Assembly: GCF_025200925.1 (NCBI RefSeq)
Contig: NZ_CP104174.1
Coordinates: 620,001-684,000 of the forward strand
DNA length: 64,000 nucleotides
Direction of reading: 5' to 3'
Origin: Bradyrhizobium sp. CB1015
GTDB taxonomy: Bacteria > Pseudomonadota > Alphaproteobacteria > Rhizobiales > Xanthobacteraceae
This document shows, piece after piece, positions 41,374-51,659 of the stretch. Position 1 is the stretch's first letter, and every line of letters begins with the position of its first letter. The position numbers were made by a program, and so were the translations under genes. A model generated the notes under the pieces. That model did no database searches. It was not told the DNA's origin and worked only from the letters and a program-made list of their open reading frames with translations.

Positions 41374-44300
41374 ATGCTTTTTCGGGGAATGCTTGTCGAA
41401 CTACCGGGGCGCAGTGGGATCGGTAAGCTTGTGTCTGAATCAGGCGGACACTGCATCGTCTCCGTCTTTCGATCCATCACCCGGTCCGAGCGGCTTACCG
41501 TCCCGCTCGTTCAGCTCAAGCGCGGCTTTCTCAGTCGTCAGACCCGAGTCTACGTCCGGACGAACGAGGCCTTCCGCTTGGGTAGGGTGACGCGGTACTT
41601 CCGACGCGACGACGGACTGATCGACTACGAAGTCCGGTTTCCCAACGGAAGCATCGCGGACCTCTCGGAAGTCGAGCTCCATGTGCGCCCTTGGAACGCG
41701 CCGGACGATCCTGCTGAAGTTCTCGCTGCCGGCGGCGCGGAAAGCCAATTCCTCCACGACAGACGCCATGCCGCTGTCGAGGTGCTGACGAAGCTGCGCG
41801 GAGCCTCGCAAGGTCTCTCGGCGCTGTCGTCCGCCAGCGTGGAATTTGTCCCGCACCAGATCGCAGCGGTGCGCCGCATCCTGACCGACCCGATCCAGCG
41901 CTATCTCCTGGCTGATGAGGTCGGACTCGGCAAGACTATCGAGGCCGGCCTGGTGGTCAGGCAACGCCTCATCGACGAGCCTTCGACGAAGGTAACGATC
42001 GTCGTCCCCTCCCGGCTGTTGGAACAATGGCGGTCGGAGCTGTCGAACAAAATGCGGCTCGACCAGTTCGAAGGGGCGATCGAACTGCTCGCGCACGAGG
42101 ACCTGTCTTCCGTCCAGCCGTCGCCCGAAGTTCTAGTCGTTGACGAGGCCCATCATTTGGTTGGTGTGAAGGAGGGACCGCTCGCGGCGAGCGCGGCACG
42201 CCTTGAGGCGCTTTCGCCCGAATGCGAGGTGCTGCTGCTTCTGTCGGCGACGCCGGCGCTCGGCGACCCGGCACGCTTCCTGGCTCTGCTGAACTTACTG
42301 GATCCCGTCAGTCATCCCATCGACGATCTGGCCGGATTCGAGACCAAGCTCGCGAAACGTCGCGAATTCGGTCGGCTTCTGCTAGGACTGGATCCGGCGA
42401 GTCCAGCAATGGTGATCAGGCAGCGGGCTTCGGAGGCGCAACGACTATTCCCCGATGATTCCGTCGTGGCGGATCTTGCGCCGCGATTGATCGAAGCCAC
42501 CCGTACGCACGAGCGGCTTTCGGCCGAGTTGTGCGAGCAACTGAGAGGGCACATAGCGGAAAGCTATCGGATCCACCAGCGACTGATCAGATCTCGTCGA
42601 GCCGACGCGAAAGGCTGGGAGTTCATGCCTCGCGGCCCGCAGTCGGAAGATTCGTCGGATCTGTCGCACGTGCGCGTGGAAGCGGATCCCGACGATCGGA
42701 TCTCCGAACTCCAGGCTTCGATCGAGGAATGGCGGCTTACGGCTCTCGATGCCGTCGACCCGTCCGATCGCGTTCGGATCGCCGAGCTTGCGATGCGCTA
42801 TCGGAACATGATCGAAGCTCTCGGTGTGGATCTCGTCTGGTTCCGGAACACGATCGCCGCACTCGATCCGATGTTCGAGGGAGAGAGAGAAATTCTTGAC
42901 GCGGCCCTATCCATCGCCGAGCGAGACGACGACGAGACGGCGCGGATGTCGATCTCGGTGGAGAGTACCAGACGACTCATCAAGACGCTCTCGTCGACGA
43001 CCTCGCATCCCAAGATCGTCGCATTTTCATCCTCGACCAAGGCGGCCGTCCGTTTCCACCGACTGCTGGCCGAACGCTCCGACGAAGTGGATTGCCTGCT
43101 GTCGGCCCGCTCGGCATCCGCCGTTGATCAGGTTTCGCGCTTCCAGGCTTCGCGACGGGCGGCGGTGCTCGTTCTGGATCGCGGCGGCGAAGAGGGGCTG
43201 AACCTGAATTTCGCTGATGCCATCGTCCATCTGGATCTTCCGTTTTCCGCGGCAAGGATGGAGCAGCGTATCGGCCGATTGGATCGATTCGGACGCCGCC
43301 ATTCCTTGATCAGGCACCGCATCCTAGTCCCGTCCGACGACGACGGCAGTCCCTGGTCGGAATGGCAGGACGTTCTGGCGGACGGACTCCGAATCTTCCA
43401 TCGATCCATCAGCGACGTCCAGTTCCTGCTCGAAGAAATTGAGCGCGACGTCCTCGTCTCGCTGTTCTCGAACGGGCCCGCCGGATCGTCCGATCTCGCC
43501 AGGACGGTCCGCGCCCGGATCGAGGACGAACGGCGATCACAAGACGAGCAGTTCGCGTTGGATCGGTTGGCGCTCGCGGAGCAGCCGATAGAAGAGTTCA
43601 TCGAAGCGCTGGAAGAGGCCGAAGAAAGGGAGAAGGTTCTCGAGGACGGTATGCAGGCCTGGCTGCTCGGCGTGCTGCAGATGTCGAGGCGCCCACACGC
43701 GCGTCCCAATCCCGATCCCTTCGACCTGGCGGCGGACACTCAGACCCTCGTTCCTCAGACGCCGTGGCTCGCCGCGTTCGGACTCGATCGTCCGAAAGCC
43801 ATGACCTGGCGAAGGCGCATCGCTTCCTCGCGTCCCGACATCACGCTCCTTCGTCCGGGAACGCCCATCATGGACGCCGTCGACCGCTATACCAGGTGGG
43901 ACGACCGAGGAACCGCATTCGCGACGTGGCGGATCGATCCGGATTGGGACGAGGACCCATGGCTCGGCTTCAAGGTCACTCTCGCCGTCGAACCGGCCAT
44001 CGAAATGGCGGACCTTTCGAATCCAACGGCCTCGGAGCGAGCGCTCTTCCGAAGAGCGCAGCGCTACCTCACGCCCTTCACCGCCACGCTCTTTCTGGAC
44101 AGCGGCGCGTCGCTCGTGACCGACCGCAGGGCCATCGAGATCATGTCCCCACGCTACGATTCCGAAGCGGGCGACATCAATCTCGGGAGCAGGCCCGCAC
44201 TCCTCGCCACCGTGATCGACGCCGCTTCGTTCGAGCATTGCTGTCGCGCCGTCCGGGATGCCGCCTATTCCACAGTGAGCGGCGATCCGGATTTCATCCG

Positions 44301-44523
44301 CAAGATCGATGCGGCCGGCGAAGCCGCGACCGCCGAACTCAGGCGGCGAAGAGCCGCCTACCATCGGCGATCCGCCGATGGAGATATCTCGGCGATCGCG
44401 GATCTCGACGCGGCCGAACTCGTCGTTACGAGCGTGAAGGCGCCGGCGATGCGCGTCGACGCTATCGGTTGTTTCGTTGTCTCCCGCGATCGGCCGAGGG
44501 AGGCGCGAAATGGCCGCACTTGA
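41374..44523 (+). CDS. dpdE: DpdE: SNF2/RapA-like helicase of the Dpd system
   Basis: About 1,049 residues. The N-terminal ~110 residues form two small beta domains (VELPGRSGIGKLV, FRLGRVTRYFR), as in RapA-type proteins. Motor motifs: YLLADEVGLGKTIEAG near 178, VVPSRLLEQW, VVDEAHH near 255, LLLSATP near 289, LDRGGEEGLNLNFADAIVHLD near 600 and RIGRLDRFGRR near 632. It is the first gene of a run of overlapping genes in the order known for Dpd islands (E-F-G-H). Dpd helicases are required for restriction of unmodified DNA rather than for base insertion. It overlaps dpdF by 14 bases. Confidence 0.88.
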   Translation: MLFRGMLVELPGRSGIGKLVSESGGHCIVSVFRSITRSERLTVPLVQLKRGFLSRQTRVYVRTNEAFRLGRVTRYFRRDDGLIDYEVRFPNGSIADLSEVELHVRPWNAPDDPAEVLAAGGAESQFLHDRRHAAVEVLTKLRGASQGLSALSSASVEFVPHQIAAVRRILTDPIQRYLLADEVGLGKTIEAGLVVRQRLIDEPSTKVTIVVPSRLLEQWRSELSNKMRLDQFEGAIELLAHEDLSSVQPSPEVLVVDEAHHLVGVKEGPLAASAARLEALSPECEVLLLLSATPALGDPARFLALLNLLDPVSHPIDDLAGFETKLAKRREFGRLLLGLDPASPAMVIRQRASEAQRLFPDDSVVADLAPRLIEATRTHERLSAELCEQLRGHIAESYRIHQRLIRSRRADAKGWEFMPRGPQSEDSSDLSHVRVEADPDDRISELQASIEEWRLTALDAVDPSDRVRIAELAMRYRNMIEALGVDLVWFRNTIAALDPMFEGEREILDAALSIAERDDDETARMSISVESTRRLIKTLSSTTSHPKIVAFSSSTKAAVRFHRLLAERSDEVDCLLSARSASAVDQVSRFQASRRAAVLVLDRGGEEGLNLNFADAIVHLDLPFSAARMEQRIGRLDRFGRRHSLIRHRILVPSDDDGSPWSEWQDVLADGLRIFHRSISDVQFLLEEIERDVLVSLFSNGPAGSSDLARTVRARIEDERRSQDEQFALDRLALAEQPIEEFIEALEEAEEREKVLEDGMQAWLLGVLQMSRRPHARPNPDPFDLAADTQTLVPQTPWLAAFGLDRPKAMTWRRRIASSRPDITLLRPGTPIMDAVDRYTRWDDRGTAFATWRIDPDWDEDPWLGFKVTLAVEPAIEMADLSNPTASERALFRRAQRYLTPFTATLFLDSGASLVTDRRAIEIMSPRYDSEAGDINLGSRPALLATVIDAASFEHCCRAVRDAAYSTVSGDPDFIRKIDAAGEAATAELRRRRAAYHRRSADGDISAIADLDAAELVVTSVKAPAMRVDAIGCFVVSRDRPREARNGRT

Positions 44524-47008
44524 AGGGCACGCCGCCTTCGCGGCGCTCGAAGCTCTGCTCGCGGGCGAGATGCGTGCCGGTTGGTCGGCGAAATCGCAGT
44601 CCATCGAAAGGTTGCGCATCGCGCTCACCGAGGAGCCGCAGACCGCAAGTCCGCTGGACCTCGCGGTTCTGTTGAGGCAGGCGCTCGTTCACGAGTTTGC
44701 CCGTCGGGAGCATGCGATTTCGCCGACAGTCGTTCTCAGGCATCTGCGGCTTGTCGGATTCGATCGGTGGCAGCGGGTCGGAATCGACGCACGCGCCGAC
44801 GCCAATGGGGTCTTCGTTCGCGCAGTTCCTTGGTCGCCGGCATGGTTGGAGACGAGTGGACTGGAGGGAGTAGACGGCCGTGCCTCCTCGGAGAGCCGCT
44901 GTCGCTTCTTCGATGGCGAACCGGTCGACGGTGATCCGTTGCTCAACTCCGTCGGAAGAGAAGCCTACAGGAGTCTCGGTCAACGTGCTGCCGTCCGCAG
45001 CGCGCTATCCACGCCGCCCGGCGGCACGATCGTCGTGGCGCTTCCCACCGGGGAAGGAAAGAGCCTCGTTTTCCAACTCGCGCACACGGTCGGATTCGTC
45101 GGCTCCAGGCCGGTCGAAGGGAAGAGTGTCACGCTGGTGATAGTGCCTACGGTCGCTCTTGGCGTGAATCACGAGATCGAGGCCGTCGAGATCTGCAACC
45201 TAGTGCCGCCTCTGGCGTATCAGGGGGGCGACGACGCGCGCAACGCTCAGATCGCCCAGCGGATCGCCGACGGAACGCAAGGTCTGTGTTTCGCGTCGCC
45301 CGAAGCGGCATGCGGAGCACTCAGATCGTCGCTCAAGAAGGCGGCCGAAGGTGGTTACCTCCGTGCCATGGTGATCGACGAAGCGCACCTCGTCGACCAG
45401 TGGGGTACCGGCTTCCGTACCGAGTTCCAGGAGTTGAGCGGTGTGCGGCGCGAACTTATGTCCGTGATGGCAGCCGAACACAGGATGCGGACGATACTGT
45501 TATCCGCGACGCTGACCGAAAGTTCGCTCGAGACGCTCAAACTGTTCTTCGGAGGCGACGAGAATTTCGTCAGCTTCGCCGCAGTCCAACTCCGCCCGGA
45601 GCCTGACTACTGGATCGCCCGGAGAACAGAGGTTGAGGAACGCGTGGAGCGGGTGCTCGAAGCGATGCACCACGTACCGCGTCCGGCCGTCCTCTACGTC
45701 ACGGAAGTGAAGGATGCGGACGCCTGGTACGCCCGCTTGCGGGAAGCGGGTTTCGGACGGATCGCGAAGCTGCATGGACAGACGCGGCGGGACGATCGCG
45801 AAAGGATCGTGGATCAGTGGCGGAAAGGCGCCTTGGATATCGTCGTCGGAACGTCAGCATTTGGTCTCGGCATCGACTATGCCCACGCACGAACCGTTGT
45901 CCACGCCTGCGTCCCCGAAACTCTCGATCGCTTCTACCAGGAGGTAGGGAGGGGCGGTCGGGACGGCTGTGCCTCACTCTCGTTGATCATTCCTGCACAC
46001 AGCGATCTGCTCAGCGCACAGCATATCAATCGGGAGAGCATCATAGGAATTCCCCGTGGTCTGGAACGCTGGACTTCGATGTTCGAGAACAAGGTGGCTT
46101 TGCCGGGCGGGCGATACGCTGTTCGGGTCGACGGACGGCCTGGCACCAGCCCGGAAGACATCGACATGTTCGGCGATCGAAACACCGACTGGAATCTGCG
46201 AACGCTCGCGCTGATGTCCCGCGCTCGCATCCTGAACATGAGAGGAAGTCCCGCTCATCGTCCGGCAGACGAAGGAGACTGGCTCGAGGTCCAAATCCTC
46301 GAGGAAGGACATCTAGAGAGGGCGATCTGGGACGAGTTAGTGCAGCCGGTCCGGGCGGCCAGCATGGAGGCCAAGGACAGGAACCTCCGGTTGATGGAGG
46401 TCTTCCTTTCCGGCGACGATTGTCCCGCAACGGTCCTTGCGAAGCTTTATGGAGAAGACAGGATAGGGATCGAGTGTAGCCGATGCCCGAACTGTCGGCG
46501 CGATCCGGATCTTCGTCATCGTACGATTCGTGTCGGCGAACCGCGGTCGCCGTGGCACTCGGCTCCGATGCATCCAGATCTCGTTCGCCTTCTGGGCGGA
46601 GACGGCAGATTGCTCGTAACCTACGATCCGGACGCCGTAGGAAGAAAGGTTAACCGGCATCTGGCGGATTCGATTGAAAAGCTTTCCGCGATCGGTCTCG
46701 TCAAACTCCTGGTGCTGGGATCCTCGCTCTTCGATCTGGACCGCGTTCTAAAGTTTGCGGAGAGGACACCGTTCTTCGTAACTCGCCTCGAGAGTCTGGT
46801 GTACTCGAGACTCCCCCGGGGACCTGAAATAGTACTCGTCGCCCCCGGATCGCGCCTGCACGAAGTGAACTTGATCGCGAACCGGGATTTCCCACGTATC
46901 TTCGTTGCCCCGGAACGACAGACGTCGTTCGACGGTCGCCGTCTAGCCGACGTCTTCGGCGGACGGGTCGTGGGGCTCGACTACTTCAGCGCAAAGGTAG
47001 CCGAATGA
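44510..47008 (+). CDS. dpdF: DpdF: RecQ-like helicase of the Dpd system
   Basis: About 832 residues from ATG 44510, with GGGAGG about 6 bases upstream. The open frame reaches back to 44477. Motifs: ALPTGEGKSLVF near 178 (motif I), VIPTVALG-like motif Ia, VIDEAHLVDQWG near 288, LLSATLTES near 330, VGTSAFGLGIDY near 446 and QEVGRGGRDG near 478. A Cys cluster CSRCPNC near 655 resembles a zinc site. It belongs to the restriction arm of Dpd. Its stop overlaps dpdG (ATGA). Confidence 0.88.
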   Translation: MAALEGHAAFAALEALLAGEMRAGWSAKSQSIERLRIALTEEPQTASPLDLAVLLRQALVHEFARREHAISPTVVLRHLRLVGFDRWQRVGIDARADANGVFVRAVPWSPAWLETSGLEGVDGRASSESRCRFFDGEPVDGDPLLNSVGREAYRSLGQRAAVRSALSTPPGGTIVVALPTGEGKSLVFQLAHTVGFVGSRPVEGKSVTLVIVPTVALGVNHEIEAVEICNLVPPLAYQGGDDARNAQIAQRIADGTQGLCFASPEAACGALRSSLKKAAEGGYLRAMVIDEAHLVDQWGTGFRTEFQELSGVRRELMSVMAAEHRMRTILLSATLTESSLETLKLFFGGDENFVSFAAVQLRPEPDYWIARRTEVEERVERVLEAMHHVPRPAVLYVTEVKDADAWYARLREAGFGRIAKLHGQTRRDDRERIVDQWRKGALDIVVGTSAFGLGIDYAHARTVVHACVPETLDRFYQEVGRGGRDGCASLSLIIPAHSDLLSAQHINRESIIGIPRGLERWTSMFENKVALPGGRYAVRVDGRPGTSPEDIDMFGDRNTDWNLRTLALMSRARILNMRGSPAHRPADEGDWLEVQILEEGHLERAIWDELVQPVRAASMEAKDRNLRLMEVFLSGDDCPATVLAKLYGEDRIGIECSRCPNCRRDPDLRHRTIRVGEPRSPWHSAPMHPDLVRLLGGDGRLLVTYDPDAVGRKVNRHLADSIEKLSAIGLVKLLVLGSSLFDLDRVLKFAERTPFFVTRLESLVYSRLPRGPEIVLVAPGSRLHEVNLIANRDFPRIFVAPERQTSFDGRRLADVFGGRVVGLDYFSAKVAE

Positions 47009-47904
47009 GCATCATCACGACTGCACCCGCCGTTCCTAATAGAGTTCTCGCGCTCTACGCTTCCCTGCTCGCCAGTCCGACGGGCGACCGGAAGCAGCGT
47101 TTCGAGAGCCTGGCGACTCCGCCTAGCATTCATGGCCGCGGGGCAAGCGAAGAGGGCGAAGGAACAACGACGCTCTTCAGTTCGACTATCCGTGAGGCGA
47201 AGCTGCTGGGCATCTTCGAAGAGGACGAAGAGCGGATAAAAGTGAGCGAGGAGGCGCGAAGCAAGGGTACGAAGCGCGATCCAGAGGCTCGCCTGAAGTC
47301 ACATCTGATCAGAGTCCTGTTCGATCCGGAGCGCGCCGAGGAAGCCAAGCAACGTGGATTCATGACGGCGCTCGCTTGGTTCTTGAGACAAAATCCACTC
47401 GTGCCGATGGAGTTCGGTGCTCCCCCTCAGTCGGAGATCGCGAAGGATCTGGGCGAACATGCGCATCGGACCGAATTGACGAACCTCAACACTTGGCAAA
47501 ACTTCGTCTACTGGGCGCGCTTTTTGGGTTTCGCCACGATGACCGGCAGCAAGGAGTCGAAGTGGGTCGTTCCGGACCCGATGCACGCAATACGGGACGT
47601 CCTAACTGACGTGTTTGGGGAAGACGAAGAACTGCCTATCGATGCGATGATGGCCGGATTGGCGCGCATCTATCCGGTCTTCGAAGGTGGCGACGTCCGG
47701 CGCGAGGTGGAGGATTGGTCGAGCGCAGTCCCGGAGTCGCCGAGCGAAAGGCGCCTCTCCGTCGCGACAAGCCTCGCTCTGCAGAGGCTGCATACGAAGG
47801 GTCGGATATCGCTCATCGCTCGCGCCGACGCCTCTTCGGCCATCATGCCTCTCGGAACTTCCGAGCGGAGGGTCAGCCACGTTCGCCTAGGGGCGGCAAA
47901 ATGA
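47005..47904 (+). CDS. dpdG: DpdG
   Basis: About 299 residues from ATG 47005, overlapping dpdF as ATGA. No catalytic motif is visible. The N-terminal third has winged-helix character (VPNRVLALYASLL, STIREAKLLGIFEEDEERIKVSEE), like DNA-binding or adaptor domains. The middle has FMTALAWFLRQNP and NLNTWQNFVYWARFLGFA. The C-terminus ends close to the start of dpdH (ATGA overlap). Identification as DpdG rests on its place between DpdF and the ATPase DpdH and on overall resemblance. Its role is structural or DNA-recognition by inference. Confidence 0.78.
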   Translation: MSIITTAPAVPNRVLALYASLLASPTGDRKQRFESLATPPSIHGRGASEEGEGTTTLFSSTIREAKLLGIFEEDEERIKVSEEARSKGTKRDPEARLKSHLIRVLFDPERAEEAKQRGFMTALAWFLRQNPLVPMEFGAPPQSEIAKDLGEHAHRTELTNLNTWQNFVYWARFLGFATMTGSKESKWVVPDPMHAIRDVLTDVFGEDEELPIDAMMAGLARIYPVFEGGDVRREVEDWSSAVPESPSERRLSVATSLALQRLHTKGRISLIARADASSAIMPLGTSERRVSHVRLGAAK

Positions 47905-50486
47905 AAAATGTCGTCTGCTGGGATCCTTCCGAGGTCCGCCGCATCATCAATCCGTTCGCCGAGCACATGCCGGATTCGCTCTTCCGCGCGGTGCATACGG
48001 ATTGGACTCTGAAGGTGAGCCCGCCGGTCGGGACTTCATTTCAGGAACTCGTCGCGTCGCCGGCCTACGCGGACATGACGCCGCCCGCGTTTCTCGACGA
48101 ATTCCTCCGGCACGACCGGCCACACATCCTCGCCGTCGTGCTGGGAGAAACCGGTTCCGGCAAGTCGCATCTGATCCACTGGATGCGCCTCAACATGAAG
48201 GACGACGAAGGACGCATGGTGCTGGTCGTCCGCAAGTCCGGCACGAGTCTCAGGGCGATCGTCGAGATGATCATAGATCGTCTTCCCCAGGACGAGCAGC
48301 AGGGGTTCCGGGACACCTTGAACCGCGCCGGCGACGGAACGGCGACGCCGGACGGACAGAAGCAACAATTGCTGAACGACATCGCCCACACCATCCGGGA
48401 AGATGTCGTTTCGGAGAAGGACGGCAACGCTGAATTTGAGGATGCGCTCATCAGGCACCTGCCGGACATCTTCCAAGATCCTTATATGAGGCAAGCTCAT
48501 TTCCTGAAGCAGGATGGTATCGTCGCGGAGATCGTCGATCACATTTTCGCTCCGTCCACCGCCAGCAATCGTCCCGACAAGCGGCACGCGTTCAAGATCG
48601 AAGATATGCCTTTCGGAGGCATGGACTTCGTCAATGCATCGAAGAATGCAAGGGACGCGCTGAAGGTGATCGATCTCGACTCGGGCGTCACCCACCCGAT
48701 GGCTCTCCGCATCATCAACCGCAATTTGGCAAAGGCGACGTCGCGAACGTTGAGTTTCTCGGGAGACCGGGTCGAGGAACTTATGGGTCGCCTTCGCACG
48801 CATCTGAAGAAACAGGGCCGCGAACTCGTGCTCTTGGTCGAGGAATTCGCACGGCTACAGGGCATCGATCGCGCTCTTCTGCAGGCGATCACGAACCAGG
48901 GAGACGGAAGCTACTGCAGGATGCGATCTGCGATCGCGGTGACCACGGGTTTTTTCGAGAGCGTCGCGGAAACCGCCTACATGCGGACGACGCACATCAT
49001 TGACATGGACCGTTCGACGTCGAGAAAGCGGGACGATGAAGGATCGCAGTCGGATGCCTTGAGCGAATTCGCGGCGCGATACCTCAACGCCGTACGGCTC
49101 GGCACGAAGAAGATCGTGGACTGGAGCGCCGCCGCCGCGCCTGGCGACAGTCCACCGAGCAGGTGCTCGACCTGCGCCTACCGGCCCGAATGCCATCCGG
49201 TGTTCGGCGAGGTCGAGGGATACGGGCTCTACCCGTTCACGCGGACGGCCTTGCAGAATGCCTCTGGTCAGGTCCATCGATCCAAGCCCGAAACAATGAA
49301 TCCCCGCATTCTGCAGAACGAGGTCCTTGCGGAAGTGCTGGACGTAAACGAGACGGCCATCAGGACCGGACATTTTCCGTCGATGCAATTCGTCGAAAAG
49401 CTCGGCATGGAGGAGCTCAAGGTCAACGATCGCGGCCGGCTCAAGAACATCGGAGCCGAGTTTGCCGACCGAGTGATCCCGTCTCTTGAATTCTACGACG
49501 GATCGGGCCGGCTCGTGGATCTTCCGGCTGGTCTCCGGAAGATATTCGACATCCCGCAAATACCCGACGGACTTGCGATCAAGGATCCGCCTCCCGCATT
49601 GCCGTCGTCTGGCGAGCCTGCATCGCCCAAGATCGATCTCGAGGAAGCGGCCATCAACGAATGGCTGCGCGGCGGAAGTCTGGATCAGAGAGTGGCGCAG
49701 ACGCTCCGCGAAGCGATCTTCTCTGCGGTTTCCGAGACGATAGATTGGGACATGCTCGGGCTCGAGCGAAGCACCTTCCTCGGGAATTCAAGGCATTTTC
49801 AGCGCATAAGCGTCAATTTCGACCGCGCGACCACGGGCGCAACATCGTCAAGATCCGGTGCCGTCCGCGTGAGGCTTATGGTCCCGGGCAGCATCGATCC
49901 TGACAAGGCGGGTCTCGCGCTCATAGGACTCGTGCGCGCAGGCAGGCAGCAGTTCAAATGGGACTTCGATCAAGGGCCGGAAATGCTTGCAGCCTTCCTG
50001 GACTGCCAGGAAGATTGGTCACGCGACGTCGAAAGGCAACTGCGAGACATCACGGGTCCCCGGGACAACTGGGATGCTCCGCGCGCGGCGCTCGAGCTAC
50101 TTTGCCTGGGTGCCGCCGTCGGGGGAAAGATCAAACCCGACTCCTCAACGAGTGAGATCCTCGACGCTGCGCTTGGACAATGGCCCGATAGCCCCTGCGA
50201 GGCGCCGGAACTGCGATCGTTGCACGATCGGCTTTTGAGCAAACGCGACAAGCTCGTCGATATCGTCCGTGCGCAGATTTCACTCATGAAAGGAGGTCGG
50301 GTTGGCCCGATGATTGACCCGCGCACCGCCGCATCGGCCGTCCGCACACTGCGCGTCCAGAAATGGTTGCCTTTGCAGGATCCGCCGGCCGACGAGAGGG
50401 GCGACTACGCGGAGTTGAGCAAGCTCTACTCGGTCGTCAAGTCGTCGATCGAGGCGGCGGTGCTCGCCGAACGCACCTACGTTTAA
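47901..50486 (+). CDS. dpdH: DpdH: large P-loop ATPase of the Dpd system
   Basis: About 861 residues from ATG 47901. The frame is open from 47715 inside dpdG, but the ATGA overlap at 47901 is the expected start. Walker A GETGSGKSH is at 82-90. A possible Walker B is LVLLVEEFARLQG near 312. A Cys/His cluster CSTCAYRPECHP near 424 may bind zinc. The remainder is predicted helical, with no nuclease motif. It probably acts as an ATPase hub in the restriction complex with the helicases DpdE, DpdF and DpdJ. Confidence 0.82.
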   Translation: MKNVVCWDPSEVRRIINPFAEHMPDSLFRAVHTDWTLKVSPPVGTSFQELVASPAYADMTPPAFLDEFLRHDRPHILAVVLGETGSGKSHLIHWMRLNMKDDEGRMVLVVRKSGTSLRAIVEMIIDRLPQDEQQGFRDTLNRAGDGTATPDGQKQQLLNDIAHTIREDVVSEKDGNAEFEDALIRHLPDIFQDPYMRQAHFLKQDGIVAEIVDHIFAPSTASNRPDKRHAFKIEDMPFGGMDFVNASKNARDALKVIDLDSGVTHPMALRIINRNLAKATSRTLSFSGDRVEELMGRLRTHLKKQGRELVLLVEEFARLQGIDRALLQAITNQGDGSYCRMRSAIAVTTGFFESVAETAYMRTTHIIDMDRSTSRKRDDEGSQSDALSEFAARYLNAVRLGTKKIVDWSAAAAPGDSPPSRCSTCAYRPECHPVFGEVEGYGLYPFTRTALQNASGQVHRSKPETMNPRILQNEVLAEVLDVNETAIRTGHFPSMQFVEKLGMEELKVNDRGRLKNIGAEFADRVIPSLEFYDGSGRLVDLPAGLRKIFDIPQIPDGLAIKDPPPALPSSGEPASPKIDLEEAAINEWLRGGSLDQRVAQTLREAIFSAVSETIDWDMLGLERSTFLGNSRHFQRISVNFDRATTGATSSRSGAVRVRLMVPGSIDPDKAGLALIGLVRAGRQQFKWDFDQGPEMLAAFLDCQEDWSRDVERQLRDITGPRDNWDAPRAALELLCLGAAVGGKIKPDSSTSEILDAALGQWPDSPCEAPELRSLHDRLLSKRDKLVDIVRAQISLMKGGRVGPMIDPRTAASAVRTLRVQKWLPLQDPPADERGDYAELSKLYSVVKSSIEAAVLAERTYV

Positions 50487-50500
50487 CCTGGCTCAAGGAG

Positions 50501-50947
50501 ATGGACGAGGCGTTCGGCGGATCGCAGACAAGAGCGAGCATCTTGACGGCGGTGCGTGCCCTGAAGGACGTCGCGAGCGACAACGGTCTAGCGGGCGGCG
50601 GAAATGCGGGCGCGTTCTCCAACGCCATAGATAACTTCGCCGGCGTCCAGTTCGAGGACGCGATCGCAGCCGCCCGCTCGTTGGCCGAGGTCGACGGTAC
50701 CGAATGCCTACCTCATCTCGGACGCGGAAGACGTGCGGCCGTGACCGCGGGCCGAGACCTCAAAAGAACGGCGGAAGCTTTCCTGCAAAGCGTCGAGACG
50801 AATCTCCAATCCTTCGTCGCGCAGTTCCGCGCGGAAAACGACAAGGTCGAGGATAGCATTTCGTCTGCCGAGGCGTCACTGATCGCCATAGCAACCAGTC
50901 TTTCCGACCTCACTCCGCCTGATGAGGAGCCTGTCCGTGCTGCTTGA
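50501..50947 (+). CDS. Small helical protein at the DpdI position (first of two)
   Basis: About 148 residues from ATG 50501. The frame is open from 50363, within dpdH. AAGGAG lies immediately before the ATG with no spacing, so initiation may rely on ribosomes ending dpdH 15 bases upstream. The sequence is Ala-rich and heptad-like (AEAFLQSVETNLQSFVAQFRAENDKVEDSIS is one such stretch, in short pieces), suggesting a coiled coil. No motif is recognised. Its position between the ATPase DpdH and the helicase DpdJ suggests a scaffold or adaptor. Confidence 0.6.
   Translation: MDEAFGGSQTRASILTAVRALKDVASDNGLAGGGNAGAFSNAIDNFAGVQFEDAIAAARSLAEVDGTECLPHLGRGRRAAVTAGRDLKRTAEAFLQSVETNLQSFVAQFRAENDKVEDSISSAEASLIAIATSLSDLTPPDEEPVRAA
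50924..50939 (+). promoter_or_regulatory. Ribosome site pointing to GTG 50937
   Basis: GAGGAG at 50924-50929 lies 7 bases before GTG 50937. The earlier in-frame ATG at 50922 overlaps this site and has none of its own. Confidence 0.6.
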
Positions 50948-51650
50948 GCGAACCACCAAACTCGTCGCGGACGTAGGTCAGTTCGCGAAGATGAAACGCT
51001 CCGCTGGCGAAGCCAAGGCGTTGCAGACACGGGCCGAGCAGCTCTCGCCGGTCGCGGAGAAACTTGCCGAATCGGCCGAGACTCTGGCGAAGATCCGCAA
51101 GGCTGGAATCATCGTCTCATTCATGCCCAAGGAGCGTGACGAACTCGGAAAGCGCACGGCCGATCTTCTGACTGCGCTGCGCGCCGATCCGAACAATCTC
51201 GTGAATCCCGCCATCGATCTCAAGTATCAATTCATCGATCGTCTCTTGAGCGTCGCGACGGCGGCGCAAAGCGTTTCTCTCGCCGCGTGGCGACGTCACG
51301 TCGCCGAAAACAGCGAGCATGCTCCGGAAGAAATACTGTCCGCTCTCGCCGCGATTCCCGATTATCAGTCGACCGTGGCCAGGATCCGGTCATTACAGAA
51401 GCGCGTTTCGCATTTGGCGGAAACCGTGCCTGCGGATCCCGCGAACGTGACAGAAGAGATCAAGCGGATCGCTGCGGAACACCGGGAAATCTGGGAGATG
51501 TTGACTGAGGGAGGCATTCCCGACGACGTGACCGCCTTCCTGCGCGCCTGCGGGCTCGACGGGGCCACTCTCGGATCGTTCACGCCGAGCGTCGCAGCTT
51601 GGCTCGGCGAGCGGGGTCTCATCCACCTCTTCCGCATCAAGTTGCGATAG
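50937..51650 (+). CDS. Helical protein at the DpdI position (second of two)
   Basis: About 237 residues from GTG 50937, overlapping the previous gene by 11 bases. It is almost entirely helical, with heptad-rich segments near 10-60 and 135-175, so a coiled-coil protein is likely. No catalytic motif was seen. The C-terminal ~50 residues (DDVTAFLRACGLDGATLGSF) look like a compact helical cap. In other Dpd islands a single DpdI lies here. This pair may be a split or expanded version. I would not assign dpdI to either one alone. Confidence 0.6.
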   Translation: MLLERTTKLVADVGQFAKMKRSAGEAKALQTRAEQLSPVAEKLAESAETLAKIRKAGIIVSFMPKERDELGKRTADLLTALRADPNNLVNPAIDLKYQFIDRLLSVATAAQSVSLAAWRRHVAENSEHAPEEILSALAAIPDYQSTVARIRSLQKRVSHLAETVPADPANVTEEIKRIAAEHREIWEMLTEGGIPDDVTAFLRACGLDGATLGSFTPSVAAWLGERGLIHLFRIKLR

Positions 51651-51659
51651 GTCGACTTC

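Noticed and set aside
43537..44628. 363-codon open frame on the minus strand
   Set aside because: Antisense to the end of dpdE and start of dpdF; Arg/Gly/Asp-rich and featureless.
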